Part shown: piece after piece, positions 6,278 through 15,477 of the stretch
Position numbering within the stretch: the first letter of the stretch is position 1
How the letters are laid out: the number at the start of each line of letters is the position of its first letter
Assembly: GCA_036556905.1 (NCBI GenBank)
Contig: DATBIM010000108.1
Coordinates: forward strand, 1-64,000
Direction of reading: 5' to 3'
Source of the DNA: 40CM-4-69-5 sp036556905
Lineage (GTDB): Bacteria; Methylomirabilota; Methylomirabilia; Rokubacteriales; CSP1-6
Length of the DNA stretch: 64,000 bases
Notes under the pieces: model-generated
Told to the model about the DNA's origin: nothing
The model's database searches: none
What the model saw: the letters and a program-made list of their open reading frames with translations, nothing else
Position numbers and translations under genes: made by a program

Positions 6278-7708
6278 TCAGCGACCGCGCTCGACGAGGG
6301 CGCGCAGTCGCTGGTCCCAGTGCCGCTTGTACTCGACGAGCCCGGCGAAGATGGCGCGCGCGATCTCATCGCGATAGCGGTGGTCGCGGAGGCGGCGCTC
6401 CTCCTGGGGGTGGGTGACGAATCCGACCTCGACGAGCACGGCGGGCATGGCCGCGCCGCCCAGCACGTAGAAGCCGGCCTGCTTGACGCCGCGATTCGGG
6501 ATGCGCAGGGTCTGGGTCATCGAATCCTGGACGATCTCGGCCAGACGTGAGGACTCCACCTGGAACTCGGACTGGGCCAAATCCCACAGGATGGCCTTCA
6601 CGAAGTCCGGACGGGCCCGGGGCGCCGGCGCCTCCAGCTCGATCACGCTGTTCTCCAGCGCGGCCACCTGGCGGGCCGCGTTGTCGGTCGCCTCCGACGA
6701 GAGAAAGTAGGTCTCCACCCCCGAGACGGCGTGCCGGTGGGCGTTGGCGTGGATCGACACGAAGAGGTCGGCGCGAGCGCGGTTGGCCATCGTGGTGCGA
6801 TCACGCAGCGTCACGAAGTTGTCGTCGTCACGGGTCAGCAGCACTTTGATCTTGAGCTGCTCCTCGACCAGCTTGGCCACCCGTCGGGTGATGTCGAGCA
6901 CCAGGTCCTTCTCGGTCAGCCCGCTGGGGCCCACCGCGCCCAAGTCCTGTCCGCCGTGGCCGGCGTCGAGCACGATGGTCCGCAGAGGGGCCGCCTGGAC
7001 GCGCTCCCGACTGGTCTCGTCGGGGGGGCGGAGGAAATCGAGGACCAGGCGGTAGGGGTCGAGCAGCGCCAGGGCTTTGACCTCGCCGGGCTGGCTCTCG
7101 AAGGCGATTCGCAGCAGGAGGTCGCGGCCCGCGCGCTCGGCGCGCACTTCGGCGACCAGGCCGTCTCGGATCTCCTCGATGCGCGGCTCGCCCCGGAGGC
7201 CGACGACGCGGACCCGGGCCTCGCGCGCGCCGCTCTGCTCCAACCGATAGGTGACGGGCTGCGAGGTTTCGAGGACGACCCGGGTGAAGGATGGGTAGGA
7301 GCGGAAGCGTAGCTCCTCCAGCGCCCCTGCCGCCGTCTGCACCGCCGTCTTGGGCAACGCCGCCGGCGGCCCGGCCTGGGCCACCCGAGGCAGAACGCGG
7401 GAGACGAACGTCTCGGGAACCAGCCAGGTCCCCGCCTTCACCCGCACCGGCGCGTCCAGGACCACGGCCTGGCCATCGACGATCACCTGGGCCAGGTTAC
7501 GCGTGAACGCGACGACGTGGCCAGGAACCCTGAGGTAAGCGCGGATGCTGCTCGGCGTGGCGTCGAGCCGCGTCCGCATGCTCGCCGCCACCCGGTCGAG
7601 CTCGACGTACGGGCGGCCCTCGTGCATCACGGTCGGCAGATCGGCAGCACCGTCCACCGCCCCGAAGAGCACGAGGGCAACCATGACGACACCGATTCCC
7701 AGGCGCAT
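6278..7708 (-). CDS. N-acetylmuramoyl-L-alanine amidase (AmiC-like, AMIN plus Amidase_3)
   Basis: A 476-aa exported peptidoglycan hydrolase that cuts the amide bond between MurNAc and the peptide stem at septa. Residues 1-22 are a signal peptide. Residues 25-110 resemble the copper-amine-oxidase-N-like fold (GRPYVELDRVA, VIVDGQAV, WLVPETFVS), residues 132-228 an AMIN domain, and residues 243-470 the zinc amidase with DAGHGGQD (His251), TEKD (Glu266), FVSIHANA (His320) and the late VEVGFVTHPQEE glutamate. The start at 7708 gives the signal peptide; longer frames add arginine-rich antisense-like residues. Its position before rph and rdgB matches the gene order seen in several delta- and NC10-like lineages. 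Confidence 0.92.
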   Translation of the reverse strand: MRLGIGVVMVALVLFGAVDGAADLPTVMHEGRPYVELDRVAASMRTRLDATPSSIRAYLRVPGHVVAFTRNLAQVIVDGQAVVLDAPVRVKAGTWLVPETFVSRVLPRVAQAGPPAALPKTAVQTAAGALEELRFRSYPSFTRVVLETSQPVTYRLEQSGAREARVRVVGLRGEPRIEEIRDGLVAEVRAERAGRDLLLRIAFESQPGEVKALALLDPYRLVLDFLRPPDETSRERVQAAPLRTIVLDAGHGGQDLGAVGPSGLTEKDLVLDITRRVAKLVEEQLKIKVLLTRDDDNFVTLRDRTTMANRARADLFVSIHANAHRHAVSGVETYFLSSEATDNAARQVAALENSVIELEAPAPRARPDFVKAILWDLAQSEFQVESSRLAEIVQDSMTQTLRIPNRGVKQAGFYVLGGAAMPAVLVEVGFVTHPQEERRLRDHRYRDEIARAIFAGLVEYKRHWDQRLRALVERGR

Positions 7709-7776
7709 GGGTGCCGCCCATTCTAGCAGCGGCCCCGGAACCGGTCCGCCCCTTAAATGTGGCCGCCGCCGGCCGA

Positions 7777-8133
7777 TCAGGACCGCAAAAACGCGCCCAG
7801 CGCCCGGGCCGTTTCGGTCGGCGCTTCCTCCGGCAGGAAGTGGCCGCAGTCCAGCCCGTCGCCCCCGACGTCGGTGGCCCAGCGCTTCCAGGTCTCCAGC
7901 ACCTGCCGCCGCTTGTGGGGTCGGCCTCGCTCGCCCCAGAGCGCGAGCAGCGGGCACTCGATCCGGCGCCCGTGCTTGAGATCCATCTCGTCGAGGGCGA
8001 AGTCGATCGTCGCGCCCGCCCGGTAGTCTTCGCAGGTCGCGTGGACGACCTGAGGGTCACGGAAGGCGCCCAGGTACTCGGTCATGGCCGCGTCGCTGAA
8101 GCAGCCGGGATCGCCGGCCCAGCTCCTGAGCAT
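7777..8133 (-). pseudogene. C-terminal fragment of a haloacetate-dehalogenase-like alpha/beta hydrolase
   Basis: About 118 residues match the C-terminal third of fluoroacetate/haloacetate dehalogenase-type hydrolases: EYLGAFRDPQVVHATCEDYRAG, PLLALWGERG and the catalytic-His motif DCGHFLPEEAP. The nucleophile elbow and first half of the fold are missing, and an in-frame TGA lies just upstream near 8162. The fragment abuts the dehydrogenase gene at 8178. It cannot be catalytic on its own; a 5' deletion is the simplest explanation. Confidence 0.7.
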
Positions 8134-8177
8134 GGCGCCTGACCCGCGCGGCGCGATCGGTCAGACTAGCGGATCGA

Positions 8178-9119
8178 TCAGACCAGGGGCGGGTCCTGCT
8201 CCAGCGCCTGGCGAAGCCGGGCCTCGTCCACCCGGACCTGGACGCCAGCCCGCTCTTCTTGAAGCAGCATGGCCACGCGCGAATCACGCTCACCCCAGCC
8301 GCGATTCAAGGCCTCTGTCAGCTCGTCGAGGGTCAGGTTCGCCAGACGCATGGGGACCTTATGCTCCCGGCCCAGCGCGGTGGCCAGGCTCACGTCCTTG
8401 TGGGCCAGGCGCAGCGCGAAGCTGGGCGGCTCGTACTTGCCCCGGAAGAACTGGTCGGACAGCCGGTCGTACAGCCGCTGACGCCCGTTAGCTCCCTGGC
8501 GCACCGCCTGCCAGAGCGCCAGCGGTTCCACGCCGGCCTTCACGCCCAGCGTGAACACCTCGGCCAGCACGGTCTGGACCGCGTAGCCGGCGCAGTTGTG
8601 GACGAGCTTGGCGACGGAGCCGGCGCCGATGGGCCCCACGCGGATGACCTGATCCCCCATGGAATCCAGGACGGGCTTGTAGCGACGAAAGACGGCCTCG
8701 TCGCCGCCGACCCAGATGGCCAGCTTGCCCGAGCGGGCCCCCCGCGGGCCCCCGCTCACCGGCGCGTCCAGCAGGTGGACGCCCCGCCCGGCGAACACTG
8801 CGTGCAGGCGTCGCACGAGCGCCGGCGCGTTGGTGCTGAGGTCGAAGTAGGCCTTGCCCGCGCTCATTCCCGCCAGCAGTCCGTCGTCAGCGAGGGCCAC
8901 CGACTCCACCTCGGCCGGGCCGGGCAGCGACGTGAAGACCACCTCGGTGGCCTCGGCGACTTTGCGGGGCGTGTCCGCCCACACGGCGCCCGCGGCCAGA
9001 TGGGGCGCGGCCGCTTCCTTGCGGATGTCGTGGACGACCAGATCGTAGCCGCCCTTCTTTTTCAAGTTGCCGGCCAGGCCCTCGCCCATGGTTCCCAGTC
9101 CGATGAATCCGACCTTCAT
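8178..9119 (-). CDS. beta-hydroxyacid dehydrogenase, HIBADH/GarR family
   Basis: A 313-aa NAD(P)-dependent dehydrogenase. A Rossmann GLGTMG motif is at residues 7-12, the substrate loop DAPVSGGPRGARSGKL at 118-133, and the catalytic lysine region GAGSVAKLVHN at 165-175 with Lys171 and Asn175. The C-terminal helical domain is complete. Relatives oxidise 3-hydroxyisobutyrate or reduce tartronate semialdehyde; the actual substrate cannot be read from sequence. Its ATG overlaps by four bases the stop of the carboxymuconolactone-decarboxylase-like gene, so the two are translationally coupled and may belong to one catabolic step pair. Confidence 0.88.
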   Translation of the reverse strand: MKVGFIGLGTMGEGLAGNLKKKGGYDLVVHDIRKEAAAPHLAAGAVWADTPRKVAEATEVVFTSLPGPAEVESVALADDGLLAGMSAGKAYFDLSTNAPALVRRLHAVFAGRGVHLLDAPVSGGPRGARSGKLAIWVGGDEAVFRRYKPVLDSMGDQVIRVGPIGAGSVAKLVHNCAGYAVQTVLAEVFTLGVKAGVEPLALWQAVRQGANGRQRLYDRLSDQFFRGKYEPPSFALRLAHKDVSLATALGREHKVPMRLANLTLDELTEALNRGWGERDSRVAMLLQEERAGVQVRVDEARLRQALEQDPPLV

Positions 9120-9451
9120 GCCGTCCTCCCCGCCTGCTGCTCGAACACGCCCTTGGCGATACGCGCCGCCGTCATCGCGGTGGGCCAGCCCGAGTAGAAC
9201 GCCATGTGGGTGATGACCTCGCTGATCTCTTCCCGGGTCACCCCGTTGCCCAGCGCGCGCTCGATGTGGCCGCGGAGCTGATCGCCCCGGTACATGGCCG
9301 TGAGCGCCGCCACCGTGATGAGGCTGCGATCCCGCTTGGATAGCCCGGGCCGCTCCCAGACGTCGCCGTAGAGCACCTTCTCGCTGAGCTCGATGAGCTT
9401 CGGTACCACCGGACGGACCTCGTCTCGCGTCGCAGATGTGGGGGCCGGCAT
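9116..9451 (-). CDS. carboxymuconolactone decarboxylase family protein
   Basis: A 111-aa all-helical protein of the CMD/AhpD-like family. WERPGLSKRDRSLITVAALTAM is the typical first helix block, followed by QLRGHIERALGNGVTREEISEVI and THMAFYSGWPTAMTA. The CxxC pair of AhpD peroxidases is absent, so it is nearer to the gamma-carboxymuconolactone decarboxylase branch, although many members have other or unknown roles. The start at 9451 gives standard family length. It overlaps the dehydrogenase downstream by ATGA. Confidence 0.85.
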   Translation of the reverse strand: MPAPTSATRDEVRPVVPKLIELSEKVLYGDVWERPGLSKRDRSLITVAALTAMYRGDQLRGHIERALGNGVTREEISEVITHMAFYSGWPTAMTAARIAKGVFEQQAGRTA

Positions 9452-9548
9452 TGTCGCGTCTCCTCTCCGCCGAAACGGCGTGCGGCAGTGTCTATCCCGC
9501 GATCGCGCCTTGTCAAGCGCGGGGGTCACACCAGGGCGACCGCGCGCG

Positions 9549-10718
9549 TCAGAGCTCCCGGAGCGCTGCCGCGATGGGCGCCCGCGCGGCACGGATGGCG
9601 GGCGGCACGCCGCCCACCAGCCCCATCAGCAGCGCGAACGCCAGGCCCCAGGCCAGCAGCGCCGGCGTGACCTGGAAGGCGAAGGCCAGGTGGGAGAACG
9701 TCTGCCAGTTGATCGTCCCGGTGGTCAGCCCGTTCAGCGGCAAGACGGCCAGGCCTCCCAGCACCCCGCCGACGAGGGCAATGGCCAGGGATTCCAGGAT
9801 AAAGGACGCCACGATGCTGCCGCTCCCGAAGCCCAGCGCCCGCAGGGTGGCGATCTCCCGCGCGCGCTCGGTCACCGCGGAGTACATCGTGTTGAGGGCG
9901 CCGAAGACCGCGCCGATGCCCATGACCACCGCGACGATCGAGCCCAGGACCGTGATCAGCGTCGTCAGCTGGCGTGATTGCTTGGCGTAATAGTCGATCT
10001 CGCGATCGATCTGGACGGTGACGCGGGGATCCGCGGTCAGCGCATCCCGGAAGGCCGGGAGCGCCTCGGGAGAGGCCAGGCGCGCCGTGGCTGATTGGAA
10101 CATGTTGGGCGGCCGCTGGTAGACCTGTCGGAGCACGCTGAAGTCGCACCACAGCTCGGAGTCGTACGCCGTCCCGCCGCTGTCGAACACGCCCACCACC
10201 GTCCAGGTGCCGCCGCCGAACCGGACGGTCTTGCCCAGCTCCAGGCCCACGTAGCTCGCCGCCACGTTGCGCCCGACCAGCAGCTCCGTCAGCCCGGGCT
10301 GAAAGGCGCGGCCGGCCACGATCTTCACCGTGGGCCGGACGGCCAGGGCCTTGGCCGAGACGCCCCGCACCTGCGCGTTGCCCTCGGTGCCGCGTCCCTT
10401 GAGCGGGAACGAGGCGATCACGACCACTTCGGGGCTCACCAGGGCGCCGGCGCTCCCCCGCGCCACGCCGGGCGCGTCTTCGATGACGCGCACCTGCTCG
10501 AGCATCACGCTGCTATCCATCTCCGAGGTGGCGCCGGCCCGCCGGACGATGGCGTTCTGGGCGGAGCCGGACGCCACCAGGGTGGCCTCGAAGCCGCGCG
10601 CCAGGGACAGCATGGCCACGAAGACCCCCACCGTCCCCGCGATGCCCAGCACGGCCACCACGGTGGAGTTCCAGCGCGCCCTCAGGCTGCGCACGTTGTA
10701 GATGAGGGGAATGGCCAC
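9549..10718 (-). CDS. ABC transporter permease, FtsX/MacB type (second permease)
   Basis: A 389-aa permease with the MacB-like plan: N-terminal membrane helix around residues 17-40 (VVAVLGIAGTVGVFVAM), a periplasmic domain of about 210 residues, and three C-terminal helices (residues about 255-285, 310-335, 350-375) with the FtsX pattern REIATLRALGFGSGSI. It starts with GTG one base after the partner permease stops. With the ATPase and the membrane fusion protein upstream it should form a tripartite-style exporter or lipoprotein/peptide efflux machine. Confidence 0.9.
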   Translation of the reverse strand: MAIPLIYNVRSLRARWNSTVVAVLGIAGTVGVFVAMLSLARGFEATLVASGSAQNAIVRRAGATSEMDSSVMLEQVRVIEDAPGVARGSAGALVSPEVVVIASFPLKGRGTEGNAQVRGVSAKALAVRPTVKIVAGRAFQPGLTELLVGRNVAASYVGLELGKTVRFGGGTWTVVGVFDSGGTAYDSELWCDFSVLRQVYQRPPNMFQSATARLASPEALPAFRDALTADPRVTVQIDREIDYYAKQSRQLTTLITVLGSIVAVVMGIGAVFGALNTMYSAVTERAREIATLRALGFGSGSIVASFILESLAIALVGGVLGGLAVLPLNGLTTGTINWQTFSHLAFAFQVTPALLAWGLAFALLMGLVGGVPPAIRAARAPIAAALREL

Positions 10719-10719
10719 G

Positions 10720-11859
10720 TCAGATCCGTCTGAGCGCGTTCACGACGCGGAGCCGGCTGGCCGACAGGGCCGGGAGGATGCCGGCCAGCAATCCCACCGC
10801 CAGCGCCAGCCCCAGCCCCAGGCCGGTGGCTTCGGCCGAGAGGTAGAAGAAGGGCAGCAGGCCCCCGGTGGGATCCCCGCGCAGCGTGAACAGCTTGGCC
10901 AGGCCGAGCCCCAGGGCCCCTCCGACCGCGGCGACGACCAGCGTCTCCGCGATCACCAGCGTCAGCACGAAGCCGTCCGAGAAGCCTACGGCCTTGAGGA
11001 CCGCCAGCTCCCGCGTGCGCTCGCGCACGGCGATGGCCATAGTGTTGCCGGTGACCAGCAGCAGCGTGAAGAAGACCACGCTGCCCACGCTCATGATCAG
11101 GAGCTGGATATTGCCCATCTGCTTGACGAAGGAGGCTGCGAAGGCCTTCTCGGTGTCGGTCTTGGTCTCGGCCGGCGAGTTCGCGAACTGCTCGTCGATC
11201 ACCTTGACCAGGCGCACGGCCTCGTCGGGGTTGGCGATGCGGACCGTGTACCAGCCCACCCAGCCCTTGCCGAACGTCTTGCGCTCGTCGAGGTAGTCCC
11301 AGCGGAACCAGAACTGCGTCGTGTCATCTTGCACGCGGCGACCCCGGTAGATGCCGCGGATGTTGAACTCCCAGGCGCCGGGAAAGATCGTGCCCCTGAT
11401 CGGCACCCGATCTCCGATCTTCCACTTGAACCGCTCGGCCAGCGCCTCGCCGACGACAGCGCCCTCTCGGTCGGCGACGAACGCCTGCCACTGGGCATCC
11501 GGCACGACGAACTCCGGGAACATCTGCCGATACGTGGGGTGATCGATGGCGAACTGGGGGAAGAAGTTGCGCTCGTCCTGGTAGACGCCCCCGAACCAGT
11601 TGGCGAAGGTCACCTGCGTCACGCCGGGAATCCGCGCCAGCCGGTCGCGATAGGCCAGCGGCAGCGGCTGGATGATCGACACGCGGTTCAAGACCACCAG
11701 CCGATCGACCCCGGCCACGTCCACGCCCTGCTGGAAGGCGCCATCGACCACGGCCAGAATGCCGAAGAGAAAGAGGGCCACTGCGAAGGAGCCCACCGTC
11801 AGGGCGGTGCGAGTCTTCTTCCGGGTGAGATTGGTCAGGATGAGGTGGCGGTACTTCAT
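10720..11859 (-). CDS. ABC transporter permease, FtsX/MacB type (first permease)
   Basis: A 379-aa MacB/FtsX permease: first membrane helix at about residues 18-42 (ALTVGSFAVALFLFGILAVVDG), a periplasmic MacB_PCD domain to about residue 245, then three helices with the coupling motif RTRELAVLKAVGFSDGFVL. Its ATG overlaps the ATPase stop by four bases. Two non-identical permeases downstream of one ATPase suggest a heterodimeric membrane unit, unlike MacB itself, where ATPase and permease are fused and homodimeric. Confidence 0.9.
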   Translation of the reverse strand: MKYRHLILTNLTRKKTRTALTVGSFAVALFLFGILAVVDGAFQQGVDVAGVDRLVVLNRVSIIQPLPLAYRDRLARIPGVTQVTFANWFGGVYQDERNFFPQFAIDHPTYRQMFPEFVVPDAQWQAFVADREGAVVGEALAERFKWKIGDRVPIRGTIFPGAWEFNIRGIYRGRRVQDDTTQFWFRWDYLDERKTFGKGWVGWYTVRIANPDEAVRLVKVIDEQFANSPAETKTDTEKAFAASFVKQMGNIQLLIMSVGSVVFFTLLLVTGNTMAIAVRERTRELAVLKAVGFSDGFVLTLVIAETLVVAAVGGALGLGLAKLFTLRGDPTGGLLPFFYLSAEATGLGLGLALAVGLLAGILPALSASRLRVVNALRRI

Positions 11860-12581
11860 CGCGCCCGTCCCGCCGTCACGGTGTCCACGAGCACGCCCTT
11901 CTCCAGATGAAGGACGACGCGCGCGCGCTCCGCGGCCAGCGGGTCGTGCGTCACCATGAGCACGGTCTTGCCGTACTCCCGCACCAGCCGGTCGATCAGA
12001 TCCAGGATCTCATCGGCGCTCTTCCGGTCGAGATCTCCCGTCGGCTCGTCGCAGAGCAAGAAGGTGGGGTCGGCCACGATGGCCCGGGCGATGCCGACCC
12101 GCTGCTCCTGTCCGCCAGAGAGCTGCCGCGGGTAGTGATGCATGCGGTCACCCAGGCCCACGACACCCAGCGCCGTTTCGACGTGCCGACGGCGCTCCGC
12201 TCCGGAGAGCCGGGTCAGCAACAGCGGCAGCTCGACGTTCTGGAAGGCCGTGAGCACGGGGATCAGGTTGTACATCTGGAAGACGAACCCCACGTGGCGC
12301 GCGCGCCACGCCGTCAGCTTGCGCGCCGACATCCGGGTGATCTCGTCCCCCGCCACCGTGATGCTCCCCGCGGACGGCAGGTCCAGCCCGCCCAGGAGAT
12401 TCAGCAGCGTGGTCTTGCCCGATCCGCTGGGACCCATGAAGGCGACGAAATCACCCGCGTCCACGTCCAGGTTCAGCCCCTGCAGCACGTGGATCTCTTC
12501 GCCGCCCCGCCGATAGGCCTTGCCCAGCCCGCGGGCCCGGATCAGGCTCGGCCCCTCACCCCGACCATCGATCCTGACCAT
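11856..12581 (-). CDS. ABC transporter ATPase, MacB/LolD type
   Basis: A 241-aa nucleotide-binding subunit with Walker A GPSGSGKTTLLN, Q-loop in GFVFQMYNLIP, signature LSGGQEQRVGIARA, Walker B FLLCDEPTGDLD and H-loop MVTHD. ATG 12581 is chosen because it has a purine-rich GGGGGAGGGA directly upstream; a longer frame to 12650 adds residues of antisense character. The gene is second in the four-gene efflux operon and powers the two permeases downstream. Confidence 0.92.
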   Translation of the reverse strand: MVRIDGRGEGPSLIRARGLGKAYRRGGEEIHVLQGLNLDVDAGDFVAFMGPSGSGKTTLLNLLGGLDLPSAGSITVAGDEITRMSARKLTAWRARHVGFVFQMYNLIPVLTAFQNVELPLLLTRLSGAERRRHVETALGVVGLGDRMHHYPRQLSGGQEQRVGIARAIVADPTFLLCDEPTGDLDRKSADEILDLIDRLVREYGKTVLMVTHDPLAAERARVVLHLEKGVLVDTVTAGRAR

Positions 12582-12651
12582 TCCCTCCCCCGTCCATAGC
12601 CGCGCCTCGGCCGGCGGGGCCCCAGCCCCGCGACGGCCTCCGGCGTGCACT

Positions 12652-13890
12652 TCACCGCTTCACGCGCGCCGGCTGGCCGTCGCGCAGCTCGTTGACGCCG
12701 CTCGTCACCACCTGTTCTCCGTCGGCCAGGCCCGCGATCACCTCGTGCTCGCTGCCCCGGACCTGGCCCAGCCCGACGGCACGGCGTTCCACACGCCCGT
12801 CGCGGTAGACGAACACCGCCGCGGTCCCGCCCTCCTCGCGCAGGGCCGCGCGGGGGATCAGAACCCGTCCGCTCCCGGCGGCCGGCGCGCTCGGCTCGTC
12901 GCCGAGGAACGTCACCTTCACGCCCATGTCGGGCAGGATGCGCGAGTCGAGCCGATCGAACGTCACCCTCACCTTGACCGTCGCCTTTTGCCGGTCGGCG
13001 GTCGGGATCACGGTGCGCACCTTGGCGGGCACCTGCCAGTCGGGGTACGCGTCGAGCACGGCCGTGACCGGCTGCCCGGCACGGACCCGGGCGATGTACG
13101 ACTCGTTCACATCGACCTCGATCTCCAGCGAGCTCATGTCCACGATGGTGGCGATCCCCGTCCGCGTGAAGCCCCCGCCCGCCGAGATGGGCGACACCAT
13201 CTCGCCTCGCTGGGCGTCTTTCGACACCACGATGCCGGCGAACGGCGCCCGCACGATGCAGTTGTCCAGATCTTGCCGGGCGACCAGCACGCGCGCCTCG
13301 GCGGCGGCCACCTGCTCGCGGGCCAGCGCCAGCCGGGCCTTGAGGCTCTCCGCCGTCGTGCGCGCCTGATCCCGGGTCTGCTCGGCGACCAGGCCCCGCC
13401 TGTACAGCTCTTCCTGGCGCGCGAGCTCGCGCTCGGCGTTGTCGAGGTTGACGCGCAGATCGACGAGCGTGGCCGCCGTCGCCTCACGGTCGGCCCTGGC
13501 CGAGGCCAGCCGGGCCCGGGCGTCCGAGTCGTCGAGCCTGGCCAGGACTTGCCCCGGCTCGACCTGCATGCCCTCCTCGGCGTAGATCTCGTTGACCCGC
13601 GCCGTGATCTTGGCGGCCACGGTGGCCCGCCGGCGCGGCGTGACGTACCCGCTGGCGTTCAGCAGGGCCGGCCGGCCCCCCTTGTCGGCGCGCACCGTCG
13701 CCACGTCCACCGTGGCGATCGGGTTGCGAAGCCAGACCACCAGCCCGACCGAGAGCAGGAGCACCACCGTCAGCCCCGCGACCAGCCAGTATCGGCCGCG
13801 GTGCGTGGGATCACGGCGCGCATGCTCGCTGATCTTGAGCCCGGACAGGTCCGGGCCCTGCGACTGCCCTGCCATCGGCGTCTGGGACAT
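12652..13890 (-). CDS. membrane fusion protein (HlyD/MacA-type periplasmic adaptor)
   Basis: A 412-aa adaptor: cytoplasmic N terminus, one membrane helix at about residues 37-56 (YWLVAGLTVVLLLSVGLVVW), a lipoyl half-motif (NASGYVTPRRRATVAAKI), a long coiled-coil hairpin (about residues 110-210), the second lipoyl half (CIVRAPFAGIVVSKDAQRGEMV) and the beta-barrel/membrane-proximal part. The start is placed at ATG 13890 with AAGGGTGG eight bases upstream. It leads the operon MFP-ATPase-permease-permease and should bridge the inner-membrane pump to an outer-membrane channel encoded elsewhere. Confidence 0.9.
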   Translation of the reverse strand: MSQTPMAGQSQGPDLSGLKISEHARRDPTHRGRYWLVAGLTVVLLLSVGLVVWLRNPIATVDVATVRADKGGRPALLNASGYVTPRRRATVAAKITARVNEIYAEEGMQVEPGQVLARLDDSDARARLASARADREATAATLVDLRVNLDNAERELARQEELYRRGLVAEQTRDQARTTAESLKARLALAREQVAAAEARVLVARQDLDNCIVRAPFAGIVVSKDAQRGEMVSPISAGGGFTRTGIATIVDMSSLEIEVDVNESYIARVRAGQPVTAVLDAYPDWQVPAKVRTVIPTADRQKATVKVRVTFDRLDSRILPDMGVKVTFLGDEPSAPAAGSGRVLIPRAALREEGGTAAVFVYRDGRVERRAVGLGQVRGSEHEVIAGLADGEQVVTSGVNELRDGQPARVKR

Positions 13891-14092
13891 TCTGCGTCCA
13901 CCCTTCGTCTGCATACGATGCCCCAAGCTTCACCCCCGGTTCCACCAGCGACCCGAGGCGTGTAGCGGGCGGGCTCTGACCGAGATACAGGCGAGGCGTA
14001 TCCGAGTATAACAACACGGTTGGAGGGGTGATGGAGGCGGCGCGCGAGATGGTCGTCCCTGCCGCCGCGCCGACTAGAATCGACGGTAGCTG

Positions 14093-14434
14093 ATGGAACC
14101 TCCACGCCGGTGGCTCCCCCGCATCCTCGCCTGGAGTGCGATCGCGGCCGGCCCTGGCTCGATCGCGGCGAGCGCGCTCCTTCTCCTGCTCAACCGCGAA
14201 GCCTTTCGCCACGGCCCGGGAGTTCCGACCGCGGGAGCGCCGGAAGCGTGGGGGCTCATTTGGGTCTGCCTGGGACTGCTGGCGGTGGGACATCTGGTGT
14301 CCGTCCCGGCCAGTCTGGTCTGGGCCGCAGCCCGCTGGAAGCGGCGCGAGCGGCTCGGGGTCGCGCTCGGTCTGAGCGTCGCCTACACCGCGCTCGTCGC
14401 CCTGCCGCTGCTGGTCTGGCTCCTGCTCGTATAG
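14093..14434 (+). CDS. small membrane protein of unknown function
   Basis: A 113-aa protein with three clear hydrophobic helices (about residues 10-33, 53-76 and 89-112), separated by a charged loop WKRRERLG between helices 2 and 3. The start ATG follows a short purine-rich stretch. It is divergent from the efflux operon, sharing a 200-base intergenic region with it. I recognise no family; coding is supported by the alternating hydrophobic/charged pattern and by the C terminus ending cleanly after the last helix. Confidence 0.6.
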   Translation: MEPPRRWLPRILAWSAIAAGPGSIAASALLLLLNREAFRHGPGVPTAGAPEAWGLIWVCLGLLAVGHLVSVPASLVWAAARWKRRERLGVALGLSVAYTALVALPLLVWLLLV

Positions 14435-14572
14435 TGCCCCGTGCGGGTCAGGTCGAACGCGATGCCGAAGGGTTTCTCGTCAGGTCAATTCGGCTGACGC
14501 GGCGCGCCGTGACGGCCCTCAGCGATGGGACTAGCCTCCCTCCACCTCTGACGTCCGGGAGGTGAGACGCGA

Positions 14573-14959
14573 ATGAGCACGCTGTCCGCTGAACGCTGCG
14601 TCGCCTGCCGCCGGGACTCGCCTCGGGTGACCGCGGCCGAGATCGCCGAGCTCCAGCGCGCGATCCCTGACTGGAGTTTGCTGGAGCGCGACGGAATCGC
14701 CCGGCTTGAGCGGGTTTTCCAGTTTCCGAGCTTTGCCGACGCGCTGGCTTTCACGACCCGAGTTGGCGCCCTTGCTGAGGAAGAAGGCCACCATCCCGCC
14801 CTCCTCACCGAGTGGGGGCGCGTCACGGTGACCTGGTGGACTCACAAGATCCGCGGACTCCACCGGAACGACTTCATCATGGCGGCGAAGACTGACGTCC
14901 TGGCCGCCGAGCGGGGATCCGTCACGCACGACCAGGCCCGCGAGCGGAACAAGTCGTGA
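14573..14959 (+). CDS. pterin-4a-carbinolamine dehydratase family protein
   Basis: A 128-aa PCD/DCoH protein. The core has the family pattern: IPDWSLLERDGIARLERVFQF, SFADALAFTTRVGALAEEEGHHPAL and the second active-site block VTWWTHKIRGLHRNDF. The HH (residues 65-66) and the later TH-containing strand match the catalytic histidines. In phenylalanine hydroxylation systems it recycles the 4a-hydroxypterin; no hydroxylase gene is beside it here, so a different pterin user or a moonlighting role is possible. The N-terminal CVACRR stretch is an extension seen in some bacterial members. Confidence 0.88.
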   Translation: MSTLSAERCVACRRDSPRVTAAEIAELQRAIPDWSLLERDGIARLERVFQFPSFADALAFTTRVGALAEEEGHHPALLTEWGRVTVTWWTHKIRGLHRNDFIMAAKTDVLAAERGSVTHDQARERNKS

Positions 14960-15107
14960 GCTCAGCGGCCGTCTTCTTCCCTGCCGCAGGTGCTTGGGTG
15001 GCCGGCCCGTCCGACCCCTGACGCCGCTCCGCTTCGGGCGTCAGCAAAGGGAGAGGAAGCGGCAGAAACTCCCCCAACCGGGCCGGCCACAGCCCGGGCG
15101 GTAATGG

Positions 15108-15464
15108 TGGTGGAGGCGGTGGGAATCGAACCCACGTCCGGAAACCCTCAGCCGCAGGCGTCTACGTCGATAGCCGGTTTATCTTGCTACGCTCTCGCCC
15201 CTCAGCCCTCCATCCGGCAGGAGGACCGCGGGACCAGCCTCATTTGTCTCGCCCTTCCCCTGAGGCAAGGTTCAGAGCCAGTCACCGGAATATGACGCCG
15301 GTTCCCAGACCCCGATGACTCGATCTGGCCGACGCCAGCGGTTGTTAGGCCGCCAGGGCTAGCTGAGTGTCGGCAGCTATACCGTTCTCTCTTTTTAACG
15401 AGGGGAGAGAAACCTCGAGACGCAGCCTGGACCTCACTGATTCCCGTCGAAACCTGTCGCCCCC
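15108..15464 (-). ncRNA. ssrA: transfer-messenger RNA (tmRNA)
   Basis: On the minus strand the molecule opens GGGGGCGACAGGTTTCGACGGG and closes with the T arm GTGGGTTCGATTCCCAC, then CGCCTCC and ACCA. The 5' and 3' ends pair as a tRNA-like acceptor (one G-T). Inside lies the tag reading frame at 15345-15377. tmRNA with SmpB rescues stalled ribosomes and tags the product for proteolysis. It lies directly downstream of smpB on the same strand, 13 bases from its stop. Confidence 0.95.
15345..15377 (-). other. tmRNA tag reading frame
   Basis: GCT as the probable resume codon, then GCC GAC ACT CAG CTA GCC CTG GCG GCC TAA, giving the tag AADTQLALAA. The terminal ALAA is the standard degradation signal recognised by ClpXP and related proteases. 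Confidence 0.85.
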
Positions 15465-15477
15465 TTTGCGGTTAAGT

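Noticed and set aside
15018..15097. Rho-independent terminator after tmRNA
   Set aside because: Two GC-rich inverted repeats (around 15018-15045 and 15078-15097) exist but no T-run follows on the tmRNA strand.
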